The position numbers and the translations under genes were made by a program. The notes beneath the pieces were generated by a model. The model ran no database searches. It worked only from the letters and a program-made list of their open reading frames with translations, and was not told where the DNA came from. Positions 1-12,370 of a DNA stretch of 64,000 nt are shown here, one piece after another (the stretch's first letter is position 1; every line of letters begins with the position of its first letter). The DNA is from Cinclus cinclus. Lineage: Eukaryota; Chordata; Aves; Passeriformes; Cinclidae. The DNA lies in assembly GCF_963662255.1 (NCBI RefSeq), contig NC_085052.1, positions 36,962,654 through 37,026,653 of the forward strand. The letters run 5' to 3'.

Positions 1-548
1 CCCTGGTGCCACAAGGGATCATTAGATTGTTAGCCTGCATTGGGTCACAATGGTTCCTTGCTTCTCTTAACCTCTGTGGTGTCACAATGCATCCCATGCC
101 CTTTTGGGCCACTTGATGTCACAATGAATCATTTGATTCTTGGCCTCCACGGTGGGATAATAGATCCTTGTTTCTATTGGGCCCCATGCCTTCACAATAC
201 ATCCCTGCCCCTTTTAGGCGCCTTGGTGTCAAAAGGGATCATTAGATTGTTAGCCTCCATTGGGTCACAATGGATCCTTACTTCTCTTAACCCCTGTGGT
301 GTCACAATGCATCCCATGCCCTTTTAGGCCACATGATGTCACAATGAATTATTTGATTCTTGGCCTCCATGGCGGCATAATAGATCCTTGCTTCTATTGG
401 TCCCCGTGCTGTAACAATCCATCCCTGTCCCTTTTTATACCCCCTGGTGCCACAAGGGATCATTAGATTGTTAGCCTGCATTGGGTCACAATGGTTCCTT
501 GCTTCTCTTAACCCCTGTGGTGTCACAATGCATCCCATGCCCTTTTAG
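1..548. repeat. Duplicated module, 17-monomer spacing (copy 1)
   Basis: Positions 1-548 match 3,746-4,293 with no difference that I can see, including private variants: CTTTTGGGCC, CACGGTGGGATAATAG, GGCGCCTTGG and CATCCCTGTCCC. The match weakens at 549, where this copy reads GGACACCTGACGTC and the other GGCCACTTGATGTC. The spacing of 3,745 bp is 17 monomers. Confidence 0.88.
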
Positions 549-3310
549 GACACCTGACGTCACAATGAATCATTTGATTCTTGGCCTCCATGGTGGCATA
601 ATTGTACCAGGTTTTACTTGGGCCCCATGCTTTCACAATTCATCCCTGCCCCTTTTAGGCCCATTGGTGTCACAAGGGATCATTAGATTGTTAGCCTGCA
701 TTGGGTCACAATGGTTCCTTGCTTCTCTTAACCTCTGTGGTGTCACAATGCATCCCATGACCTTTTAGGCCACTTGATGTCACAATGAATCATTTGATTC
801 ATGGCCTCCATGGTGTCATAATGGTTCCTTGTTTCTATTGGGCCCCATGCTGTCACAATTCATCCCTGGCCGTTTTACGCCCCCTGGTGCCAAAAGGGAT
901 CCTGGGATTTTTAGCCTCCATTGGGTCACAATGCATCCTTGCTTCTCTTAACCCCTGTGCTGTCACAATGCATCCCATGCCCTTTTAGGCCACTTGATGT
1001 CACAATGAATCATTTGATTCTTGGCCTCCATGGTGGCATAATAGATCCTTGCTTCTATTGGTCCCCGTGCTGTAACAATCCATCCCTGGCCCTTTTTATA
1101 CCCCCTGGTGCCACAAGGGATCATTAGATTGTTAGCCTGCATTGGGTCACAATGGATCCTTGCTTCTCTTAACCCCTGTGGTGTCACAATGCATCCCATG
1201 CCCTTTTAGGCCACCTGATGTCAAAATGAATCATTTGATTCTTGGCCTCCATGGTGGTGAAATTGTACCAGGTTTTAATTGGCCCCCATGCTTTCACAAT
1301 ACATCCCTGCCCCTTTTAGGCCCATTGGTGTCAAAAGGGATCATTAGATTGTTAGCCTCCATTGGGTCACAATGGATCCTTACTTCTCTTAACCCCTGTG
1401 CTGTCACAATGCATCCCATGCCCTTTTAGGCCACATGATGTCACAATGAATTATTTGATTCTTGGCCTCCATGGCGGCATAATAGATCCTTGCTTCTATT
1501 GGTCCCCGTGCTGTAACAATTCATCCCTGGCCCTTTTAGGCCCATTGGTGTCACAACGGATCATTAGATTGTTAGCCTGCATTGTGTCACAATGGTTCCT
1601 TGCTACTCTTAACCTCTGTGGTGTCACAATGCATCCCATGCCCTTTTAGGCCACTTGATGTCACAATGAATCATTTGATTCTTGGCCTCCATGGTCTCAT
1701 AATGGTTCCTTGTTTCTATTGGGCCCCATGCTTTCACAATTCATCCCTGGCCCTTTTACGCCCCCTGGTGTCAAATGGGATCCTGGGATTATTAGCCTCC
1801 ATTGGGTCACAATGGATCCTTGCTTCTCTTAACCGCTGTGGTGTCACAATGCATCCCATGCCCTTTAAGGCCACTTGATGTCACAATGAATCATTTGATT
1901 CTTGGCCTCCATGGTGGTGTAATTGTACCAGGTTTTACTTGGGCCCCATGCTTTCACAATTCATCCCTGGCCCTTTTAGGCCCATTGGTGTCACAAGGGA
2001 TCATTAGATTGTTAGACTGCATTGGGTCACAATGGTTCCTTGCTTCTCTTAACCTCTGTGGTGTCACAATGCCTCCCATGCCCTTTTAGGCCACTTGATG
2101 TCACAATGAATCATTTGATTCTTGGCCTCCATGGTGTCATAATGGTTCCTTGTTTCTATTGGGCCCCATGCCTTCACAATTCCTCCCTGGCCCTTTACGC
2201 CCCCTGGTGTCAAATGGGATCCTGGGATTATTAGCCTCCATTGGGTCACAATGGATCCTTTCTTCTCTTAACCCCTGTGCTGTCACAATGCATCCCATGC
2301 CCCTTTAGGCCACATGATGTCACAATGAATCATTTGATTCTTGGCCTCCACGGTGGCATAATAGATCCTTGCTTCTATTGGTCCCCGTGCTGTAACAATC
2401 TATCCCTAGCCCTTTTTATACCCCCTGGTGCCACAAGGGATCATTAGATTGTTAGCCTGCATTGGGTCACAATGGTTCCTTGCTTCTCTTAAACTCTGTG
2501 GTGTCACAATGCATTCCAAGCCCTTTTAGGCCACTTGGTCTTACAATGAACCATTTGATTCTTGGCCTTCATGGTGTCATAATGGTTCCTTGCTTCTATA
2601 GGTCCCCATGCTGTCAGAGTTCATCCGTGGTCCTTTTGCGCACCCGGGTGTCAAAAGGGATCATTAGATTGTTAGCCTGCATTGGGTCACAATGGTTCCT
2701 TGCTTCTCTTAACCCCTGTGGTGTCACAATGCATCCCATGCCCTTTTAGGCCACTTGATGTCACAATGAATCATTTGATTCTTGGCCTCCATGGTGGCAT
2801 AATGGTTCCTTGTTTCTATTGGTCCCCATGCTTTCACAATTCATCCCTGGCCCTTTTAGGCCCATTGGTGTCACAAGGGATCATTAGATTGTTAGCCTGC
2901 ATTGGGTCACAATGGATCCTTGCTTCTCTTAACCCCGGTGCTGTCACAATGCATCCCATGCCCTTTTAGGCCACTTGATGTCACAATGAATCTTTTGATT
3001 CTTGGCCTCCATGGTGGCGTAATTGTACCAGGTTTTAATTGGGCCCCATGCTTTCACAATACATCCCTGCCCCAATTTAGGCCCATTGGTGTCAAAAGGG
3101 ATCATTAGATTGTTAGCCTCCATTGGGTCACAATGGTTCCTTGCTTCTCTTAACCCCTGTGGTGTCACAATGCATCCCATGCCCTTTTAGGCCACTTGAT
3201 GTCACAATGAATCATTTGATTCTTGGCCTGCACGGTGGTGTAATTGTACCAGGTTTTACTTGGGCCCCATGCTTTCACAATTCATCCCTGCCCCTTTTAG
3301 GCCCATTGGT

Positions 3311-3320
3311 GTAAACAAGG
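3311..3320. repeat. Recurrent GTAAACAAGG insertion variant in subunit 6
   Basis: The usual TTGGTGTCACAAGGG is replaced by TTGGTGTAAACAAGGG, adding one base. I find it in nine monomers: those starting at 3,123, 19,528, 40,234, 44,642, 45,524, 47,838, 54,449, 55,331 and 62,050. It occurs with family B, B', C and E backgrounds, so it has been moved between families by exchange or conversion rather than inherited with one family. Confidence 0.85.
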
Positions 3321-3343
3321 GATCATTAGATTGTTAGCCTGCA

Positions 3344-3563
3344 TTGGGTCACAATGGTTCCTTGCTTCTCTTAACCTCTGTGCTGTCACAATGCATCCCA
3401 TGCCCTTTTAGGCCACTTGATGTCACAATGAATCATTTGATTCTTGGCCTCCATGGTGTCATAATGGTTCCTTGTTTCTATTGGGCCCCATGCTGTCACA
3501 ATTCATCCCTGGCCCTTTTACGCCCCCTGGTGTCAAATGGGATCCTGGGATTATTAGCCTCCA
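3344..3563. repeat. Reference monomer, family A (220 bp): six 36-37 bp subunits
   Basis: This copy shows the internal structure clearly. Subunit 1 is 3,344-3,380, 2 is 3,381-3,416, 3 is 3,417-3,453, 4 is 3,454-3,490, 5 is 3,491-3,527 and 6 is 3,528-3,563 (37, 36, 37, 37, 37, 36 bp). Each begins near TGGTGTCACAATG and ends near a GGCCCCA or GCCTCCA tail. Ungapped comparison by eye puts subunit 2 against 5 at about 30/36 identical. Subunits 1 and 4 share ATGGTTCCTTG and the following TTCT. Subunits 3 and 6 share the ATCATT-GATT-TT-GCCT skeleton. The monomer is therefore two diverged 110-bp trimers. Family A is recognised by TTTTACGCCCCC in subunit 5 and TCAAATGGGATCCTGGG in subunit 6. Near-identical copies start at 6,649, 11,049, 32,747 and elsewhere. 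Confidence 0.93.
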
Positions 3564-3784
3564 TTGGGTCACAATGGATCCTTGCTTCTCTTAACCCCTG
3601 TGCTGTCACAATGCATCCCATGCCCTTTTAGGCCACTTGATGTCACAATGAATCATTTGATTCTTGGCCTCCACGGTGGCATAATAGATCCTTGCTTCTA
3701 TTGGTCCCCGTGCTGTAACAATCCATCCCTGGCCCTTTTTATACCCCCTGGTGCCACAAGGGATCATTAGATTGTTAGCCTGCA
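3564..3784. repeat. Monomer family B exemplar (221 bp)
   Basis: Family B is one of the commonest families. It has CATAATAGATCC in subunit 4, CCCCGTGCTGTAACAATCC at the 4/5 boundary and CCTTTTTATACCCCCTGG in subunit 5, followed by GTGCCACAAGGG. The TTTTTATACC form adds one base, so B monomers are 221 bp. Many copies carry CATGATGTCAC or CATGACGTCAC with GAATTATTTG in subunit 3. B is usually followed by a D monomer in region II (for example 19,969 then 20,190; 26,910 then 27,131; 34,509 then 34,730), which shows the fixed family order of the higher-order repeats. Confidence 0.9.
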
Positions 3785-4293
3785 TTGGGTCACAATGGTT
3801 CCTTGCTTCTCTTAACCTCTGTGGTGTCACAATGCATCCCATGCCCTTTTGGGCCACTTGATGTCACAATGAATCATTTGATTCTTGGCCTCCACGGTGG
3901 GATAATAGATCCTTGTTTCTATTGGGCCCCATGCCTTCACAATACATCCCTGCCCCTTTTAGGCGCCTTGGTGTCAAAAGGGATCATTAGATTGTTAGCC
4001 TCCATTGGGTCACAATGGATCCTTACTTCTCTTAACCCCTGTGGTGTCACAATGCATCCCATGCCCTTTTAGGCCACATGATGTCACAATGAATTATTTG
4101 ATTCTTGGCCTCCATGGCGGCATAATAGATCCTTGCTTCTATTGGTCCCCGTGCTGTAACAATCCATCCCTGTCCCTTTTTATACCCCCTGGTGCCACAA
4201 GGGATCATTAGATTGTTAGCCTGCATTGGGTCACAATGGTTCCTTGCTTCTCTTAACCCCTGTGGTGTCACAATGCATCCCATGCCCTTTTAG
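3746..4293. repeat. Duplicated module, 17-monomer spacing (copy 2)
   Basis: Second copy of window positions 1-548. The CATCCCTGTCCC variant of this module reappears at the window end (63,972-63,983), so a related module probably continues beyond the right edge. Confidence 0.88.
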
Positions 4294-5164
4294 GCCACTT
4301 GATGTCACAATGAATCATTTGATTCTTGGCCTCCATGGTGGCATAATTGTACCAGGTTTTACTTGGGCCCCATGCTTCCACAATTCATCCCTGCCCCTTT
4401 TAGGCCCATTGGTGTCACAAGGGATCGTTAGATTGTTAGCCGGCATTGGATCACAATGGATCCTTGCTTCTCTTAACCCCTGTGCTGTCACAATGCATCC
4501 CATGCCCTTTTAGGCCACTTGATGTCACAATGAATCATTTGATTCTTGGCCTCCACGGTGGCATAATAGATCCTTGCTTCTATTGGTCCCCGTGCTGTAA
4601 CAATCCATCCCTGGCCCTTTTTATACCCCCTGGTGCCACAAGGGATCATTAGATTGTTAGCCTGCATTGGGTCACAATGGTTCCTTGCTTCTCTTAACCT
4701 CTGTGGTGTCACAATGCATTCCAAGCCCTTTTAGGCCACTTGGTCTTACAATGAACCAGTCGATTCTTGGCCTTCACGGTGTCATAATGGTTCCTTGCTT
4801 CTAGAGGTCCCCATGCTGTCAGAGTTCATCCGTGGTCCATTTGCGCCCCCTGGTGTCAAAAGGGATTCATAGATTGTTAGCCTGCATTGGGTCACAATGG
4901 TTCCTTGCTTCTCTTAACCTCTGTGGTGTCACAATGCATCCCATGCCCTTTTAGGCCACATGATGTCACAATGAATTATTTGATTCTTGGCCTCCATTGT
5001 GGCATAATAGATCGTTGCTTCAATTTTTCCCGGTGCTGTAAAAATTCATCCCTGGCCCTTTTAGGCCCATTGGTGTCACAAGGGATCATTAGATTGTTAG
5101 CCTGCATTGGGTCACAATGGTTCCTTGCTTCTCTTAACCTCTGTGGTGTCACCATGCAGCATAT

Positions 5165-6040
5165 GCCCTTTTAGGCCACTTGATGTCACAATGAATCATT
5201 TGATTCTTGGCCTCCATGGTGTCATAATGGTTCCTTGTTTCTATTGGGCCCCATGCTGTCACAATTCATCCCTGGCCCTTTTACGCCCCCTGGTGTCAAA
5301 TGGGATCCTGGGATTATTAGCCTCCATTGGGTCACAATGGATCCTTGCTTCTCTTAACCCCTGTGCTGTCACAATGCATCCCATGCCCTTTTAGGCCACT
5401 TGATGTCACAATGAATCATTTGATTCTTGGCCTCCACGGTGGCATAATAGATCCTTGCTTCTATTGGTCCCCGTGCTGTAACAATCCATCCCTGGCCCTT
5501 TTTATACCCCCTGGTGCCACAAGGGATCATTAGATTGTTAGCCTGCATTGGGTCACAATGGTTCCTTGCTTCTCTTAACCTCTGTGGTGTCACAATGCAT
5601 CCCATGCCCTTTTGGGCCACTTGATGTCACAATGAATCATTTGATTCTTGGCCTCCATGGTGTCATAATGGTTCCTTGTTTCTATTGGGCCCCATGCCTT
5701 CACAATTCATCCCTGCCCCTTTTAGGCGCCTTGGTGTCAAAAGGGATCATTAGATTGTTAGCCTGCATTGGGTCACAATGGATCCTTACTTCTCTTAACC
5801 CCTGTGCTGTCACAATGCATCCCATGCCCTTTTAGGCCACATGATGTCACAATGAATTATTTGATTCTTGGCCTCCATGGCGGCATAATAGATCCTTGCT
5901 TCTATTGGTCCCCGTGCTGTAACAATTCATCCCTGGCCCTTTTTATACCCCCTGGTGCCACAAGGGATCATTAGATTGTTTGCCTGCATTGGGTCACAAT
6001 GGTTCCTTGCTTCTCTTAACCCCTGTGGTGTCACAATGCA
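5165..6040. repeat. Module beta copy 1 (families B-F-B)
   Basis: The order B (5,327), F (5,548), B (5,768) recurs at 11,269, 11,490 and 11,710, each exactly 5,942 bp on (27 monomers). Shared private variants include CTTTTGGGCC and ATTGTTTGCCTGC near 5,975. After about 6,040 this copy continues into G-E-B'-A, while the other continues into a D monomer. Confidence 0.82.
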
Positions 6041-6207
6041 TCCCATGCCCTTTTAGGCCACTTGATGTCACAATGAATCATTTGATTCTTGGCCTCCATG
6101 GTGGCATAATGGTTCCTTGTTTCTATTGGCCCCATGCTTTCACAATTCATCCCTGGCCCTTTTAGGCCCATTGGTGTCACAAGGGATCATTAGATTGTTA
6201 GCCTGCA
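5989..6207. repeat. Monomer family G exemplar (219 bp)
   Basis: This rare form has GGTGGCATAATGGTTCC in subunit 4 and TCTATTGGCCCCATGC, one G shorter than the usual TTGGGCCCC, giving 219 bp. Copies start at 5,989, 9,290 and 10,389; a full-length relative starts at 2,682. At 2,682, 5,989 and 10,389 the next monomer is the CCCCAATTTAGG subtype of E (2,902, 6,208, 10,608), so the pair was copied as a unit. Confidence 0.8.
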
Positions 6208-6428
6208 TTGGGTCACAATGGATCCTTGCTTCTCTTAACCCCGGTGCTGTCACAATGCATCCCATGCCCTTTTAGGCCACTTGATGTCACAATGAATCTT
6301 TTGATTCTTGGCCTCCATGGTGGCGTAATTGTACCAGGTTTTAATTGGGCCCCATGCTTTCACAATACATCCCTGCCCCAATTTAGGCCCATTGGTGTCA
6401 AAAGGGATCATTAGATTGTTAGCCTCCA

Positions 6429-6648
6429 TTGGGTCACAATGGATCCTTGCTTCTCTTAACCCCTGTGCTGTCACAATGCATCCCATGCCCTTTTAGGCCA
6501 CATGATGTCACAATGAATTATTTGATTCTTGGCCTCCATGGCGGCATAATAGATCCTTGCTTCTATTGGTCCCCGTGCTGTAACAATTCATCCCTGGCCC
6601 TTTTAGGCCCATTGGTGTCACAAGGGATCATTAGATTGTTAGCCTGCA
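6429..6648. repeat. Monomer family B' exemplar (220 bp)
   Basis: Subunits 3-5 are like family B (GGCGGCATAATAGATCC, CCGTGCTGTAACAATTC). Subunit 5 however ends in CCCTTTTAGGCCCATTGG instead of TTTTTATACC, and subunit 6 reads GTGTCACAAGGGATC as in family C. It therefore looks like a B front joined to a C/E tail, or the ancestral state of B. Other copies start at 1,362, 9,509, 9,949, 10,829, 14,792, 15,232, 17,766, 22,723, 50,814 and 62,931. Confidence 0.85.
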
Positions 6649-6899
6649 TTGGGTCACAATGGTTCCTTGCTTCTCTTAACCTCTGTGCTGTCACAATGCA
6701 TCCCATGCCCTTTTAGGCCACTTGATGTCACAATGAATCATTTGATTCTTGGCCTCCATGGTGTCATAATGGTTCCTTGTTTCTATTGGGCCCCATGCTG
6801 TCACAATTCATCCCTGGCCCTTTTACGCCCCCTGGTGTCAAATGGGATCCTGGGATTATTAGCCTCCATTGGGTCACAATGGATCCTTGCTTCTCTTAA

Positions 6900-9800
6900 C
6901 CCCTGTGCTGTCACAATGCATCCCATGCCCTTTTAGGCCACTTGATGTCACAATGAATCATTTGATTCTTGGCCTCCATGGTGGCATAATTGTACCAGGT
7001 TTTACTTGGGCCCCATGCTTTCACAATTCATCCCTGCCCCTTTTAGGCCCATTGGTGTCACAAGGGATCATTAGATTGTTAGCCTCCATTGGGTCACAAT
7101 GGTTCCTTGATTCTCTTAACCTCTGTGCTGTCACAATGCATCCCATGCCCTTTTAGGCCACTTGATGTCACAATGAATCATTTGATTCTTGGCCTCCATG
7201 GTGTCATAATGGTTCCTTGTTTCTATTGGGCCCCATGCTGTCACAATTCATCCCTGGCACTTTTACGCCCCCTGGTGTCAAATGGGATGCTGGGATTATT
7301 ACCCTCCATTGGGTCACAATGGATCCTTGCTTCTCTTAACCCCTGTGGTGTCACAATGCATCCCATGCCCTTTTAGGCCACTTGATGTCACAATGAATCA
7401 TTTGATTCTTGGCCTCCATGGTGTCATAATGGTTCCTTGTTTCTATTGGGCCCCATGCTGTAACAATTCATCTCTGGCCCTTTTAGGCCCATTGGTGTCA
7501 CAAGGGATCATTAGATTGTTAGCCTGCATTGGGTCACAATGGTTCCTTGCTTCTCTTAACCCCTGTGCTGTCACAATGCATCCCATGCCCTTTTAGGCCA
7601 CTTGATGTCACAATGAATCATTTGATTCTTGGCCTCCATGGCGGCATAATAGATCCTTGCTTCTATTGGTCCCCGTGCTGTAACAATTCATCCCTGGCCC
7701 TTTTCGGCCCATTGGTGTCACAAGGGATCATTAGATTGTTAGCCTCCATTGGGTCACAATGGATCCTTGCTTCTCTTAACCCCGGTGCTGTCACAATGCA
7801 TCCCATGCCCTTTTAGGCCACTTGATGTCACAATGAATCATTTGATTCTTGGCCTCCATGGTGGCATAATTGTACCAGGTTTTAATTGGGCCCCATGCTT
7901 TCACAATACATCCCTGCCCCTTTTAGGCCCATTGGTGTCAAAAGGGATCATTAGATTGTTAGCCTGCATTGGGTCACAATGGTTCCTTGCTTCTCTTAAC
8001 CTCTGTGCTGTCACAATGCATCCCATGCCCTTTTAGGCCACATGACGTCACAATGAATTATTTGATTCTTGGCCTCCATGGCGGCATAATAGATCCTTGG
8101 TTCTATTGGTCCCCGTGCTGTAACAATCCATCCCTGGCCCTTTTTATACCCCCTGGTGCCACAAGGGATCATTAGATTGTTAGCCTGCATTGGGTCACAA
8201 TGGTTCCTTGCTTCTCTTAACCTCTGTGGTGTCACAATGCATTCCAAGCCCTTTTAGGCCACTTGGTCTTACAATGAACCATTTGATTCTTGGCCTTCAT
8301 GGTGTCATAATGGTTCCTTGCTTCTATAGGTCCCCATGCTGTCAGAGTACATCTGTGGTCCTTTTGCGCCCCCTGGTGTCAAAAGGGATTCTTAGATTGT
8401 TAGCCTGCATTGGGTCACAATGGATCCTTGCTTCTCTTAACCCCTGTGGTGTCACAATGCATCCCATGCCCTTTTAGGCCACATGATGTCACAATGAATT
8501 ATTTGATTCTTGGCCTCCATGGTGGCATAATTGTACCAGGTTTTACTTGGGCCCCATGCTTTCACAATTCATCCCTGCCCCTTTTAGGCCCATTGGTGTC
8601 ACAAGGGATCATTGGATTGTTAGCCTGCATTGGGTCACAATGGTTCCTTGCTTCTCTTAACCTCTGTGGTGTCACAATGCATCCCATGCCCTTTTAGGCC
8701 ACATGATGTCACAATGAATCATTTGATTCTTGGCCTCCATGGTGTCATAATGGTTCCTTGTTTCTATTGGGCCCCATGCTGTCACAATTCATCCCTGGAC
8801 GTTTTACGCCCCCTGGTGTCAAATGGGATCCTGGGATTTTTAGCCTCCATTGGGTCACAATGCATCCTTGCTTCTCTTAACCCCTGTGCTGTCACAATGC
8901 ATCCCATGCCCTTTTAGGCCACATGACGTCACAATGAATCATTTGATTCTTGGCCTCCATGGTGGCATAATAGATCCTTGCTTCTATTGGTCCCCGTGCT
9001 GTAACAATCCATCCCTGGCCTTTTTATACCCCCTGCTGCCACAAGGGATCATTAGATTGTTAGCCTGCATTTGGTCACAATGGTTCCTTGCTTCTCTTCA
9101 CCTCTGTGGTGTCACAATGCATCCCATGCCCTTTTAGGCCACTAGATGTCACAATGAACCATTTGATTCTTGGCCTTCATTGTGTCATAATGGTTCCTTG
9201 CTTCTATAGGTCCCCATGCTGTCAGAGTACATCTGTGGTCCTTTTGCGCCCCCTGGTGTCAAAAGGGATTCTTAGATTGTTAGCCTGCATTGGGTCACAA
9301 TGGATCCTTGCTTCTCTTAACCCCTGTGGTGTCACAATGCATCCCATGCCCTTTTAGGCCACCTGATGTCACAATGAATCATTTGATTCTTGGCCTCCAT
9401 GGTGGCATAATGGTTCCTTGTTTCTATTGGCCCCATGCTTTCACAATTCATCCCTGCCCCTTTTAGGCCCATTGGTGTCAAAAGGGATCATTAGATTGTC
9501 AGCCTCCATTGGGTCACAATGGATCCTTATTTCTCTTAACCCCTGTGCTGTCACAATGCATCCCATGCCCTTTTAGGCCACATAATGTCACAATGAATTA
9601 TTTGATTCTTGGCCTCCATGGCGGCATAATAGATCCTTGCTTCTATTGGTCCCCGTGCTGTAACAATTCATCCCTGGCCCTTTTAGGCCCATTGGTGTCA
9701 CAAGGGATCATTAGATTGTTAGCCTCCATTGGGTCACAATGGATCCTTGCTTCTCTTAACCCCTGTGGTGTCACAATGCATCCCATGCCCTTTTAGGCCA

Positions 9801-10527
9801 CTTGATGTCACAATGAATCATTTGATTCTTGGCCTGCATGGTGGCATAATTGTACCAGGTTTTAATTGGCCCCCATGCTTTCACAATATATCCCTGCCCC
9901 TTTTAGGCCCATTGGTGTCACAAGGGATCATTAGATTGTTAGCCTGCATTGGGTCACAATGGATCCTTGCTTCTCTTAACCCCTGTGCTGTCACAATGCA
10001 TCCCATGCCCTTTTAGGCCACTTGATGTCACAATGAATTATTTGATTCTTGGCCTCCATGGCGGCATAATAGATCCTTGCTTCTATTGGTCCCCGTGCTG
10101 TAACAATTCATCCCTGGCCCTTTTAGGCCCATTGGTGTCACAACGGATCATTAGATTGTTAGCCTGCATTGGGTCACAATGGATCCTTGCTACTCTTAAC
10201 CTCTGTGGTGTCACAATGCCTCCCATGCCCTTTTAGGCCACTTGATGTCACAATGAATCATTTGATTCTTGCCCTTCATGGTGTCATAATGGTTCCTTGC
10301 TTCTATAGGTCCCCATGCTGTCAGAGTTCATCCGTGGTCCTTTTGCGCACCCGGGTGTCAAAAGGGATCATTAGATTGTTAGCCTGCATTGGGTCACAAT
10401 GGTTCCTTGCTTCTCTTAACCCCTGTGCTGTCACAATGCATCCCATGCCCTTTTAGGCCACTTGATGTCACAATGAATCATTTGATTCTTGGCCTCCATG
10501 GTGGCATAATGGTTCCTTGTTTCTATT
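6900..10527. repeat. HOR block alpha, copy 1 (~17 monomers, repeats 5,282 bp downstream)
   Basis: Family order from 6,869 is C, A, A/B' hybrid, B', E, B, D, C, A, B, D, G, B', E, B', D, G-like. Monomers at 7,089, 7,309, 7,529, 7,749, 7,969, 8,190, 8,410, 8,630 and 8,850 have counterparts exactly 5,282 bp on, and 9,509, 9,729, 9,949 and 10,169 have them at 5,283. Private variants are shared, such as GGGATGCTGGG with TTACCCTCC near 7,286, TTGATTCTCTT near 7,108 and TTTTCGGCCC at 7,701. The copies part near 10,527, where the G monomer loses a G and changes to CTTTCAC. A patch near 9,402-9,430 has G-type subunit 4 where copy 2 has E-type, suggesting later conversion. Confidence 0.85.
8924..8931. 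promoter_or_regulatory. TGACGTCA palindrome (CRE-like sequence) in subunit 3
   Basis: TGACGTCA is the full consensus of the cAMP response element bound by CREB/ATF proteins (established knowledge). It arises in subunit 3 where most monomers read TGATGTCA. Other copies that I located are 555-562, 8,043-8,050, 14,206-14,213, 16,407-16,414, 17,398-17,405, 24,780-24,787 and 28,966-28,973, with more in regions II and III. The match is exact, but activity in a satellite is unknown, so the confidence is low for function. Confidence 0.3.
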
Positions 10528-11106
10528 GGCCCCATGCTTTCACAATTCATCCCTGGCCCTTTTAGGCCCATTGGTGTCACAAGGGATCATTAGATTGTTA
10601 GCCTGCATTGGGTCACAATGGATCCTTGCTTCTCTTAACCCCGGTGCTGTCACAATGCATCCCATGCCCTTTTAGGCCACTTGATGTCACAATGAATCTT
10701 TTGATTCTTGGCCTCCATGGTGGCGTAATTGTACCAGGTTTTAATTGGGCCCCATGCTTTCACAATACATTCCGGCCCCAATTTAGGCCCATTGGTGTCA
10801 AAAGGGATCATTAGATTGTTAGCCTCCATTGGGTCACAATGGATCCTTGCTTCTCTTAACCCCTGTGCTGTCACAATGCATCCCATGCCCTTTTAGGCCA
10901 CATGATGTCACAATGAATTATTTGATTCTTGGCCTCCATGGCGGCATAATAGATCCTTGCTTCTATTGGTCCCCGTGCTGTAACAATTCATCCCTGGCCC
11001 TTTTAGGCCCATTGGTGTCACAAGGGATCATTAGATTGTTAGCCTGCATTGGGTCACAATGGTTCCTTGCTTCTCTTAACCTCTGTGCTGTCACAATGCA
11101 TCCCAT

Positions 11107-11980
11107 GCCCTTTTAGGCCACTTGATGTCACAATGAATCATTTGATTCTTGGCCTCCATGGTGTCATAATGGTTCCTTGTTTCTATTGGGCCCCATGCTG
11201 TCACAATTCATCCCTGGCCCTTTTACGCCCCCTGGTGTCAAATGGGATCCTGGGATTATTAGCCTCCATTGGGTCACAATGGATCCTTGCTTCTCTTAAC
11301 CCCTGTGCTGTCACAATGCATCCCATGCCCTTTTAGGCCACTTGATGTCACAATGAATCATTTGATTCTTGGCCTCCACGGTGGCATAATAGATCCTTGC
11401 TTCTATTGGTCCCCGTGCTGTAACAATCCATCCCTGGCCCTTTTTATACCCCCTGGTGCCACAAGGGATCATTAGATTGTTAGCCTGCATTGGGTCACAA
11501 TGGTTCCTTGCTTCTCTTAACCTCTGTGGTGTCACAATGCATCCCATGCCCTTTTGGGCCACTTGATGTCACAATGAATCATTTGATTCTTGGCCTCCAT
11601 GGTGTCATAATGGTTCCTTGTTTCTATTGGGCCCCATGCCTTCACAATTCATCCCTGCCCCTTTTAGGCGCCTTGGTGTCAAAAGGGATCATTAGATTGT
11701 TAGCCTGCATTGGGTCACAATGGATCCTTACTTCTCTTAACCCCTGTGCTGTCACAATGCATCCCATGCCCTTTTAGGCCACATGATGTCACAATGAATT
11801 ATTTGATTCTTGGCCTCCATGGCGGCATAATAGATCCTTGCTTCTATTGGTCCCCGTGCTGTAACAATTCATCCCTGGCCCTTTTTATACCCCCTGGTGC
11901 CACAAGGGATCATTAGATTGTTTGCCTGCATTGGGTCACAATGGTTCCTTTCTTCTCTTAACCTCTGTGGTGTCACAATG
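11107..11980. repeat. Module beta copy 2 (families B-F-B)
   Basis: Counterpart of 5,165-6,040 at +5,942 bp. Here the B-F-B module lies after the G-E-B'-A module (10,389-11,268). In copy 1 it lies before it (5,327-5,988, then 5,989-6,868). The two modules are thus in swapped order between the two HOR copies. Confidence 0.82.
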
Positions 11981-12150
11981 CATTCCAAGCCCTTTTAGGC
12001 CACTTGGTCTTACAATGAACCATTTGATTCTTGGCCTTCATGGTGTCATAATGGTTCCTTGCTTCTATAGGTCCCCATGCTGTCAGAGTACATCTGTGGT
12101 CCTTTTGCGCCCCCTGGTGTTAAAAGGGATTCTTAGATTGTTAGCCTGCA

Positions 12151-12370
12151 TTGGGTCACAATGGTTCCTTGCTTCTCTTAACCCCTGTGGTGTCACAATG
12201 CATCCCATGCCCTTTTAGGCCACTTGATGTCACAATGAATCATTTGATTCTTGGCCTCCATGGTGGCATAATTGTACCAGGTTTTACTTGGGCCCCATGC
12301 TTTCACAATTCATCCCTGCCCCTTTTAGGCCCATTGGTGTCACAAGGGATCATTAGATTGTTAGCCTCCA
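12151..12370. repeat. Monomer family C exemplar (220 bp)
   Basis: Subunit 4 carries CATAATTGTACCAGG followed by TTTTACTTGGGCCCC, quite unlike the ATGGTTCCTTG core of families A and D. Subunit 5 has CTTTCACAATTCATCCCTG and CCCCTTTTAGGCCCATTGG. Other copies start at 481, 4,226, 6,869, 8,410, 13,692, 16,664, 19,308, 50,594, 54,891 and 59,628. In region II, C monomers with CACAATACATCC follow the D monomers that end in GGGATGCTTAGATT. Confidence 0.88.

Noticed and set aside
3738..3750. TATA-like TTTTTATACCCC in family B
   Set aside because: It is present in every B monomer as part of the repeat, with no initiator, gene or other promoter element beside it.
7703..7719. Possible CENP-B box (TTCG-N4-A-NN-CGGG)
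   Set aside because: TTCGGCCCATTGGTG matches the first part but ends GGTG rather than CGGG. The TTCG form is a rare variant (7,703, 12,985, 55,505) of the usual TTTTAGGCCC. I see no canonical box in the window.
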